From: CAZKWG01 sp964615375
GTDB taxonomy: Bacteria; Myxococcota_A; UBA796; CAZKWG01
DNA length: 21,059 nt
Direction of reading: 5' to 3'
NCBI GenBank assembly: GCA_964615375.1
Contig: CAZTOW010000088.1
Coordinates: 1-21,059, forward strand
Numbering within the stretch: position 1 is the stretch's first letter; the number at the start of each line of letters is the position of its first letter. Below, in pieces: positions 8,431-14,706 of this stretch. Both the position numbers and the translations under genes were made by a program. The notes beneath the pieces were generated by a model that was not told the DNA's origin, did no database searches, and saw nothing but the letters and a program-made list of their open reading frames with translations.

Positions 8431-8937
8431 TCAGCTCAGCTGGGGCAGAGCCACGGGCTGGCCGCGGTTGCCCTCGAGCAGGGCATAGGTGAGGATGGCC
8501 TGTTCGAAGTTGGCATCCTCTATATGACATCCCGAGATCACCGCGCTCGTGAGATCGGCCCCCACGAAGCTGGCGCCGCGCAGGTCGCAGTCGATGATGG
8601 TCGCCTTGATCAGCCGGGCTCCGTCGAACCGGCATCCGCGCAGATCCGATTGATGAATCTCCATCTTCACCAGGTCGGCTCCACTCAGGTCGCAGCTGCT
8701 GAGCACGGTGTCGCTGAAGGTACCGTCGAAGAGTACAGCGCCCTGGAGCTGGCATGCTTCGAACCTGGAGTCGTCAAAATGAAGACCGTGCAGGTCAATC
8801 TGCGCGAGGTCGGCGCCGACCACACGGAGCCCACACGGGTGGAGAAGCGCTCCTTGTCGCGTTTCGCGACAGCGCTTGTTGGCCTCGGCGAGTTCGAACA
8901 GCTCGGCGGCGGTGGTGTCTTGAAGGCCCGCGGACAT
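8431..8937 (-). CDS. Pentapeptide-repeat protein
   Basis: 168-aa protein built of A(D/N)LXX-type pentapeptides over about residues 38-152 (for example GADLA, CDLSGADLV, SDLRGCRFDGARL, GASFVGADL, DANFE). These should fold into a right-handed quadrilateral β-helix. A short helical N-terminus (TAAELFELAEANKRCRE) precedes the repeats. There is no transmembrane segment. It lies 39 nt after the toxin stop, so they probably share a transcript. AAGGAGAG lies about 10 nt before the ATG at 8937, slightly far. Some pentapeptide proteins (Qnr, MfpA) mimic DNA and protect gyrase, and others occur in toxin-immunity loci. Here it could be a second immunity factor or a DNA-mimic protector against the nuclease-like toxin; the role is not shown by sequence. 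Confidence 0.85.
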   Translation of the reverse strand: MSAGLQDTTAAELFELAEANKRCRETRQGALLHPCGLRVVGADLAQIDLHGLHFDDSRFEACQLQGAVLFDGTFSDTVLSSCDLSGADLVKMEIHQSDLRGCRFDGARLIKATIIDCDLRGASFVGADLTSAVISGCHIEDANFEQAILTYALLEGNRGQPVALPQLS

Positions 8938-8976
8938 GATCTGTTTACTCTCCTTGTTCGCATGGGGCGTATCTCG

Positions 8977-10533
8977 TCAGAGCTGGACGCTCAACTCGAT
9001 GATCCTCTCCAACTCCTCGGGCGCTGCGTTCGCCTGAAGCCACTCGTGCAGCGCCGCGAGGTCGTCTGTGGTCATGTAGCTCGTGTCCAGCAACACCCGA
9101 ACAAACTCGTTCTGCCCCGTGAGCTTGTTCGGCTGAGTCTTGCGCACCTGCTTGAGGACGGACGAGCCCGAGCTGGGCGGCTTGAACTTGAACGGTGCAT
9201 CGGGCGCGGGGGAAGGTGGTGTCTTGACATCATAGGGCGTCCCCTCGGCGTCGTAGAACTCGATCCCCTTCGGTCCGCGCTCGATCGGAGCCATCACCAG
9301 ACCCTGCCGTTCGGCCTCGAGCCCAGTCATCGCCTCTTTGACGCTCTTGTCGGTGACCATCCCGGCGTGGTCGGGATCCGCGCTCAGATCGTCGAAGCGG
9401 GGATCGCTGGAGTAGTGTTCGGGCACCTCAGCCTTGGTCCCAATACGCTTGTAGTCCTCGGGCGTCGCGCTCCGGCGGGGCTCCGCTGCTGGCGCCGCTG
9501 CTTGCGCTCCCTCCGCATCTCTACCGGCAGCGGCGGTGGTCGCGCCGGCGTCATCGAGGTTCACGCGATCTGGAGTCCCCCATTGGGATGCTTTCCCCAG
9601 CTCGCCTGAGGCCAGGGTCGAGTTGTCGAGCGCGCCCAGGTCGGTGACGTCGTTGGCCCGTATCGCCGTCTTCGTCACCTCGTCGGCCTTTCCTCCGGCC
9701 TGCGCGAGATCTTCGCCTGCCGCGCCGAGCTCCTTCCCCTTGCTCGCGAGCTTCACCGCGTCGTCCACCTTGTTGGCGATGGGCGAGTGGTCCAGCACGT
9801 TGACGGCCTCTGCGCCCTTACCCAGCGCCCTTGCCTCGCCCACGCCCATGAGCAGGCTGCCGACGTCGAAGATGCCGCGGCCGAGCGCCTCGCCGTGCTT
9901 ACCCTCGGCCATCGACTCCTTGTACGGAGCGGCGATCCCGCCGAGCACCTGGCCCCAGAACGCGCCGTCCTCGCTCAGCTCGTCGTAGGCGTAGTCCAGC
10001 GGGTTCTTCCAATAGACATCCTCGAATGTCTTGTTCCCCGCCGCGATGTCGTAGACGTGATGGAGCGTCTTGAGCGGGCTGAAGGGGATGTGCTCAAGCA
10101 TGGTCCCGATGCCCATCATCGTGTCGATGGGGTGGAGGCCCATGTGGACGAGGCCGCCGACCAGATCTCCGCCGCCCTTCGCGAAGCCGCCCAGGGTCTC
10201 CCAGGCGAACTTCGTGACGGGCGCCATCGTCGCCGCGGCGGCGCTGAGCAGGGGCACGTCCGAGAGGGCGTGCACGCCGCCGTCCACGAGGCCCCCGACG
10301 CCGCTGACAGTGGTGTCCACGGCTTCGTCCCACCAGCTCGACGTCCTGGGCGTCTGGGGCTGGACCGGGGACGGCGTGGCGCCAGGCATCTGCGGGCGCA
10401 GGAGATCCAGCACACCCGCGTTGCCGACCGCGCTTTGGAGGCCGAGGAGCGGTGAGACCTCTGGCGCGGACTGGGGCGCGGCAGGGGTCTGGAGCGGCGC
10501 CGTGGTTGGGGTCTTCGAGCGCTGGTAGCTCAT
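8977..10533 (-). CDS. Polymorphic toxin with PD-(D/E)XK-like C-terminal nuclease domain
   Basis: 518-aa multidomain protein. Residues 1-65 are Pro/Thr/Ser-rich and contain LLGLQSAVGNAGV, a short segment often seen near the N-terminus of toxins of DUF4157/extracellular-contraction-system type. Residues 66-245 are Gly/Ala-rich with amphipathic helices (a pretoxin-like translocation region). Residues 250-370 are an Ala/Asp-rich linker. The C-terminal domain, about 375-518, has a helix with Glu400/Glu406 (SVKEAMTGLEAERQG), then a strand and Asp435-Val-Lys437 (GTPYDVKTP), an E...DxK arrangement like the CdiA-CT restriction-type nucleases. No signal peptide is seen, so export would need a specialised system. 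Start ATG 10533 is chosen because upstream residues are low-complexity; no good Shine-Dalgarno is present, and a TTG at 10662 remains possible. Two candidate immunity genes follow. Confidence 0.78.
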   Translation of the reverse strand: MSYQRSKTPTTAPLQTPAAPQSAPEVSPLLGLQSAVGNAGVLDLLRPQMPGATPSPVQPQTPRTSSWWDEAVDTTVSGVGGLVDGGVHALSDVPLLSAAAATMAPVTKFAWETLGGFAKGGGDLVGGLVHMGLHPIDTMMGIGTMLEHIPFSPLKTLHHVYDIAAGNKTFEDVYWKNPLDYAYDELSEDGAFWGQVLGGIAAPYKESMAEGKHGEALGRGIFDVGSLLMGVGEARALGKGAEAVNVLDHSPIANKVDDAVKLASKGKELGAAGEDLAQAGGKADEVTKTAIRANDVTDLGALDNSTLASGELGKASQWGTPDRVNLDDAGATTAAAGRDAEGAQAAAPAAEPRRSATPEDYKRIGTKAEVPEHYSSDPRFDDLSADPDHAGMVTDKSVKEAMTGLEAERQGLVMAPIERGPKGIEFYDAEGTPYDVKTPPSPAPDAPFKFKPPSSGSSVLKQVRKTQPNKLTGQNEFVRVLLDTSYMTTDDLAALHEWLQANAAPEELERIIELSVQL

Positions 10534-10762
10534 CTGACGCGCCGCGCAGGATGAGAGGCGAGAGCCGCGATGAGCGGGCTCGGCGCGGCTTGGGAGGGGG
10601 AGGGAGACATGGCCGGCTCCTGACGTTGGGCGGGAAATGCAAAACCCGTGCCAACGAGACAACGCCGAAAAACAAGAGGTGCGGTGACGAAGAGCAGGGG
10701 CGCCCTGGGAGGGAGGCGCGCTGGGATAGGCGATGTTCTACGCCGGTCCTGATGTTGGTGTC

Positions 10763-10787
10763 GGGGGTGTCGAAGGGGGTGTCGAAG
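10763..10787. repeat. Short tandem direct repeat (12-bp period)
   Basis: GGGGGTGTCGAAG occurs at 10763-10775 and again at 10775-10787, a 12-bp period sharing the junction G. A related GGTGTCGGG lies just upstream (10758-10766). The second copy forms the left arm of the adjacent inverted repeat. Iterated sites like this are often protein-binding sites. Confidence 0.75.
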
Positions 10788-10824
10788 GTGACGAGGCTTC
10801 GTCAGCGCTTCGACACCCCCTTCG
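10771..10824. repeat. 54-bp hairpin/inverted repeat upstream of serine recombinase; candidate attachment or operator site
   Basis: The left arm CGAAGGGGGTGTCGAAG (10771-10787) and right arm CTTCGACACCCCCTTCG (10808-10824) are perfect 17-bp complements. The 20-nt spacer holds a second stem, TGACGA (10789-10794) with TCGTCA (10799-10804), so almost the whole 54 bp can pair. It ends 70 bp before the recombinase start. Serine integrases commonly have their attachment site next to the gene and bind imperfect dyads of about 40-50 bp. It could instead be an operator or a transcription terminator, although no T-run follows on either strand. Confidence 0.7.
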
Positions 10825-10894
10825 GCGGGTGGGGTTTGCGTCAGGGCTATGCACATGGTACCAGATTATGTAAACGAACCCAGCCGGAGCCTTC

Positions 10895-13384
10895 ATGCCC
10901 GCCCCGACCTCGACCGCCGCCCTCCGCGTCGCCCTGTACTCGCGCGTCTCCACCGACCTCCAGGCCAGCAAGGACGAGGGCTCGCTCGACACCCAGGAGG
11001 CCCGCTTGCGCGCGGCGGTCCTGTCGCGCAACGGGCCTGCCGAGATCACCCAGGTCTTCCGCGAGGAAGGCGCCAGCGGCAAGAACCTCGCCCGGCCGCA
11101 GGTCCAACGGCTGTTGAACGCCGTCAGGAACCGCGAGGTCGACCTGGTCATGGTCACCCGCGTGGACCGGCTGTCCCGGTCGCTCCTCGACTTCTACGAG
11201 CTGCACCGCCTCTTCGAGGAGAACAACGTCCAGTTCGTCAGTCTCAATGAGAGCTTCGACACCTCCACCGCCATCGGCCGGGCGATGCTCAAGCTGGTGC
11301 TGGTCTTCGCCGAGCTCGAACGTGAACAGACGGCCGAGCGCACCCGACTCGCCATGCGCGCCCGCGCCGAGCGTGGGCTCTGGAACGGCGGACACCCGCC
11401 CCTCGGCTACGACTCCGAGGGGAACGGCCATCTCACCGTCAACGTCGTCGAGGCGGGCCTCGTGAAGCTCATCTTCGACAAGTACCTGGAGCTGCGCTCC
11501 AGCACCCAGGTGGCCCGTTGGCTGAACGAGCAGGGGCACCGCCAGAAGCAATACAACAGCCGCCGCAGTGGACCCAAAGGCGGCCAGGAGTTCACCGTCT
11601 CTGCGGTTCAGATCATGGTCACCAACCGCCTCTACCTGGGAGAGATCGACCACAAGGGTGAGATCTTCGCTGGCCAGCACGAGGCCATCGTCGACCGCGA
11701 GACCTTCGAGCGCGCGGGCGCCATCGTCGAGGGCAACGCCAAGAACCGCCGCGGGCCGCCGCTGCGGGCGCAGTACGACTACCTGCTGACCGGCGTGTTG
11801 CGCTGCGCCTGCGGCTACAGCCTCACGACATCGGCCGGCAACGGACGCGGCGGTCGCTACCACTACTACCGCTGCGTCGGAATCCAGAAGAAGCCCGACC
11901 ACGCCTGCCCGGTCAAGCAGGTCCGCGCCGAGCGTGCCGACGAGGCGGTGCTGGAGATCGTGCGCGAGGCCGCCCGCGACCCGAAGCTGCTGGAGGAGGC
12001 CGTGGCCGAGGCCAACCGGCTGGCCGACCAGAGCGTCAAGCCCCTGCGCGAGCGGGCGACCGCGCTCAAGCGCGAGCTGAACGAGGCCGAGGAGACCGCG
12101 GCGCGGGTGCTGACGCAGATCCTCGGGGCGGGGATCTCCTCCTCGGCCACCGCCAAGAAGGCCCTGGGCGAAGCTGAGGCGCGGGCTGAGCAGCTCCGCG
12201 GCGCCCTCGCTGCCGTCGAGGGGGAGCTGTCCGTGCGCGAGACCGAGCAGCTCGACCACGAGGTCATGGCCCAGGCGATCCGGGGCTTCGACACCGCATT
12301 TCAGCACCTGTCGCTCGCCGAGAAGCGCGAGTTCCTCCACCTCATGGTCAAGGAGGTGACGCTGCACCCCGACCGCGTGGAGGTCGAGCTCTACGACGGC
12401 AAGCAGGCCAGCCGGTTCATGGAGGCGCGCGCGGCAGGTGGCCGTGGGGGCGGTGGAGGCGAGAACGGAGGTTCAGGCTCCACTGGTGAGACTGGGCAAG
12501 GATTTACCGACCAGAACGACGAAACCCCGGCTGTTCATCAGCCGGGGTTCGTGACCGGTGGGGTATGGCTCCCCGTGGGGCTCCAGACCGACACACGCGA
12601 CGACACCGTAGATGGCGAGCTGATCGCGTGGCCCACGGTACTCCAGATCCACGGCGTCAAGACCCTTGGCCCCCACCGCCCCCACCCAGCCGAGGAGGTC
12701 ATGCGTTCGCCGCGCCAGAGCGCCCAGGAGGCCGCGGAGGGCGCACCCGAGCCGAACCGCTGGTCCGAGCCCCGCGCGCGCATCCAGGCCCTGCTGGCGA
12801 AGGCGAAGGGCTGGGAGCGATGGCTGGTGGCCGACCCGCGCAACCTGGGCGCGGACATCGCCAGGCGCGAGGGCGTGAGCCGCGCACGGGTCAGCCAGAT
12901 CCTCGCGCTCTGCAAGCTGGCCCCAGAGATCGTCTCCGACCTGAACCGGAAGGACGATTTCGGACCCGTGCCCAATGAACGCCAGCTCCGCGAGCTTGCG
13001 CGAATGGCTGACCCGCGAGCCCAGGTGTCGCGATACCGCGAGATGGGCGGGTTGAGGCCACGGGTCGAGGAATCGTCCACGTCTGATTCGGAGGTCAGCG
13101 GGAGCGCAGACCCGAAGGCCAACCCCCTGGCCAAGGCCACCCGGCCGAGGGGCCTTCAGCATGCGTTCGCAGAGGCGCGCCGCCTCCAGGCCATCCTGGA
13201 CGCCGAGCCCGGCCTGTCGGTGGCGGAGCTGGGACGCAGGGAGGGGATCTCGGGCTCGCGGGTGTCACAGATCCTGGGGCTGCTGCAACTGCCGGCGGCG
13301 ATGGTGGCGACGCTGGACGTGGCGCCGCAGCAGGCGCCGAGAGTGGCGACGAAGCAGGTGCGGGCCTTGGTCCCTTTGACATGA
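10895..13384 (+). CDS. Large serine recombinase with C-terminal double HTH extension
   Basis: 829-aa site-specific recombinase. The resolvase catalytic domain spans about 8-150: YSRVSTD gives the nucleophile Ser19 with Arg17, and DRLSRS (91-96) carries the active-site arginines. The Recombinase domain spans about 165-290. The zinc ribbon has Cys304, Cys306, Cys327 and Cys338. A coiled coil runs about 375-450, and the usual family end is near 512. It then departs from the family: a Gly/Ser linker (514-535), an unusual low-similarity stretch (540-620), and two HTH segments of ParB/KorB type, about 630-680 (GVSRARVSQILALCKLAPEI) and 760-808 (GISGSRVSQILGLLQLP). Such HTH proteins are usually separate small genes, so this looks like a fusion. 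Start ATG 10895 has GGAG 5 nt upstream. Likely role: integrase or excisionase of a mobile island. Confidence 0.93.
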   Translation: MPAPTSTAALRVALYSRVSTDLQASKDEGSLDTQEARLRAAVLSRNGPAEITQVFREEGASGKNLARPQVQRLLNAVRNREVDLVMVTRVDRLSRSLLDFYELHRLFEENNVQFVSLNESFDTSTAIGRAMLKLVLVFAELEREQTAERTRLAMRARAERGLWNGGHPPLGYDSEGNGHLTVNVVEAGLVKLIFDKYLELRSSTQVARWLNEQGHRQKQYNSRRSGPKGGQEFTVSAVQIMVTNRLYLGEIDHKGEIFAGQHEAIVDRETFERAGAIVEGNAKNRRGPPLRAQYDYLLTGVLRCACGYSLTTSAGNGRGGRYHYYRCVGIQKKPDHACPVKQVRAERADEAVLEIVREAARDPKLLEEAVAEANRLADQSVKPLRERATALKRELNEAEETAARVLTQILGAGISSSATAKKALGEAEARAEQLRGALAAVEGELSVRETEQLDHEVMAQAIRGFDTAFQHLSLAEKREFLHLMVKEVTLHPDRVEVELYDGKQASRFMEARAAGGRGGGGGENGGSGSTGETGQGFTDQNDETPAVHQPGFVTGGVWLPVGLQTDTRDDTVDGELIAWPTVLQIHGVKTLGPHRPHPAEEVMRSPRQSAQEAAEGAPEPNRWSEPRARIQALLAKAKGWERWLVADPRNLGADIARREGVSRARVSQILALCKLAPEIVSDLNRKDDFGPVPNERQLRELARMADPRAQVSRYREMGGLRPRVEESSTSDSEVSGSADPKANPLAKATRPRGLQHAFAEARRLQAILDAEPGLSVAELGRREGISGSRVSQILGLLQLPAAMVATLDVAPQQAPRVATKQVRALVPLT
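12523..12549. terminator. Terminator-like stem-loop inside the recombinase reading frame
   Basis: AACCCCGGCTG (12523-12533) pairs perfectly with CAGCCGGGGTT (12539-12549) across a 5-nt loop, an 11-bp GC-rich stem. It encodes residues about 543-552, exactly in the junk-like linker between the recombinase body and the HTH extension. No T-run follows. It looks like the former end of the recombinase transcript now read through in frame. Whether it still slows transcription is unknown. Confidence 0.6.
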
Positions 13385-13437
13385 GCACTACGCGCGCCAA
13401 CCTGCATCGGCAGCCAGGACACTCTTTCTTTTCAGAT

Positions 13438-13453
13438 ATTATTGTTCAATAAT
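13438..13453. repeat. AT-rich inverted repeat downstream of recombinase
   Basis: ATTATTG (13438-13444) and CAATAAT (13447-13453) are perfect 7-bp complements with a 2-nt centre, inside an unusually AT-rich patch (about 13422-13467) in a GC-rich region. It lies 54 bp after the recombinase stop and 118 bp before the lipoprotein start. It could be part of an element end, an operator, or a weak terminator. The remaining 13385-13570 shows a TATAAG at 13521-13526 but no matching -35. Confidence 0.5.
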
Positions 13454-13570
13454 TGGCCTTCAATTTGTCCGATCTCATCCATTGAGCTCGGCTCTACACC
13501 CCTCTGGGTGAGAAATGCCGTATAAGTGCGGGTCAACGTGCGATCTACCCTCTACACTCGCGAGGATCGG

Positions 13571-14704
13571 ATGTTTGATCGGGCTATCAGATTCAGGATG
13601 AGCGGCTCCATAGTGGTTCTTCTGTCAATGCATGGGCTGATGGGATGTTCAAGCAAACCCGCCGACATCAAGTGGGACGCGCCTCCGGCTCAGATCACGA
13701 GCGCAGATCCTGTGCTCCTCAAGGCGCGGGTGGTCGACGTGGACGGCGAAGCCATCGACGATCAGATCGTCAACTACGCGCTGAGCCCAAGGGAGATCGC
13801 CGACATCACGCCTGACGGGGTGCTGGTGTGCGGGAAGGCCGGCAAGGTCAACGTCACCATGACCTCGGGAGAGCTGGTCCGATCAGCAGAGGTCATGTGT
13901 GCGCTGGTCGCCAGCATCCAGGGGCCGCAGACCCTGGGGCTCGTGGTGGGGGATGCTCCACAGGAGGTCGCTGCGAAGGCGCTGGACGCCGAAGGGAAAG
14001 AGATCCCCGAGGTCAAGGTGTCGGTCGAGAGCGCCGACCCAGCCGTGGTCGAGGTTCAGAGCGGTGGAATCGTTGGAAAGACGACTGGAAGCACCAATGT
14101 CAAGCTGACGGCCGGAGCGGTGACGGTCAATGTGCCCGTGGAGGTGATCGAGATCGGCTCCATCGAGGTCAAGGACACGGTGTTCCTCGCGCTCGGCAAG
14201 GAAGGCAAGCCGCTGACCGCGAATGTGCGCACCATCGATGGCCGGCTGATGAAGGACTTCGCCCTTCGAGGTGAGATCGCTGACACGAGCGTCGTCATCC
14301 TCGAAGACGGCCTCCTGACTCCACGCTCCTTCGGCGTGACGACCGTGACCGTCGGTGCAGGCCGAGCGACACGCAGCATCCAGGTCGCCGTGGTGGAGAC
14401 CATGCCGCCGGTAGCGGTGAGCATCACGGATGGCGGCACTCAGTCCATCCCCTTCGCTCCTGGGATCTATGCGATCACCGGGGAGATCACCGCTTCCGAC
14501 GGATCAGGCTACGGCGTCACCGCGCAGTGGCAGGGGGCGTTCTGTGATGGCTCTCGGGAGACGCAGCGCCTTGGCCTGATCTGCAAGGCCGATGCACCGG
14601 CGACCCTTGTGCTCACGAACCCCACGAGCTTCGGCATGGGCCCAGCAGCCCGTGGTTCTCTGGTGGTGGTGCGGTCCCCGGTCCCGTTCCCCACAGAGAG
14701 CTGA
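13571..14704 (+). CDS. Lipoprotein with bacterial Ig-like (Big_2-type) repeats
   Basis: 377-aa exported protein. The N-terminus has three Arg within nine residues, a hydrophobic core (SGSIVVLLSM) and the lipobox LMGC with Cys26 as the lipidated residue, followed by SSKPADIKW. The body is β-rich with two or three repeats of Ig-like type: phrases such as DVDGEAIDDQIVNYALS with ADITPDGVLVCGKAGKVNVT, and EVKVSVESADPAVVEVQSGG with IVGKTTGSTNVKLTAG, are the variable-strand, turn, 'pGvv-gk-aG-v-vt' pattern of Big_2 domains. No enzyme motif is seen. Start ATG 13571 has GAGG 5 nt upstream; ATG 13598 is an alternative that still leaves a signal peptide. Ends 2 nt from the convergent stop of the σ54 regulator. 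Likely a cell-surface or periplasmic structural or adhesive lipoprotein. Confidence 0.85.
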   Translation: MFDRAIRFRMSGSIVVLLSMHGLMGCSSKPADIKWDAPPAQITSADPVLLKARVVDVDGEAIDDQIVNYALSPREIADITPDGVLVCGKAGKVNVTMTSGELVRSAEVMCALVASIQGPQTLGLVVGDAPQEVAAKALDAEGKEIPEVKVSVESADPAVVEVQSGGIVGKTTGSTNVKLTAGAVTVNVPVEVIEIGSIEVKDTVFLALGKEGKPLTANVRTIDGRLMKDFALRGEIADTSVVILEDGLLTPRSFGVTTVTVGAGRATRSIQVAVVETMPPVAVSITDGGTQSIPFAPGIYAITGEITASDGSGYGVTAQWQGAFCDGSRETQRLGLICKADAPATLVLTNPTSFGMGPAARGSLVVVRSPVPFPTES

Positions 14705-14706
14705 CG

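Larger units (their letters stand above)
10534..10894. other. Intergenic region between divergent toxin and recombinase genes
   Basis: 361 bp without a supported gene. The right half holds a 12-bp tandem repeat and a large hairpin (listed separately) and the TGGTACCA palindrome at 10856-10863. The left half (10534-10740) shows nothing I can assign. No convincing -35/-10 pair for either flanking gene was found. Confidence 0.6.

Noticed and set aside
8191..9609. 472-aa plus-strand open frame
   Set aside because: It crosses three minus-strand genes with recognisable domains and resembles none itself.
10847..12367. 506-aa minus-strand open frame opposite the recombinase
   Set aside because: It is antisense to conserved resolvase, Recombinase and zinc-ribbon motifs and has no family resemblance.
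12520..12600. tRNA-like fold around the hairpin in the recombinase linker
   Set aside because: Only one stem-loop is present; no acceptor stem, anticodon arm or proper T-loop could be assembled.
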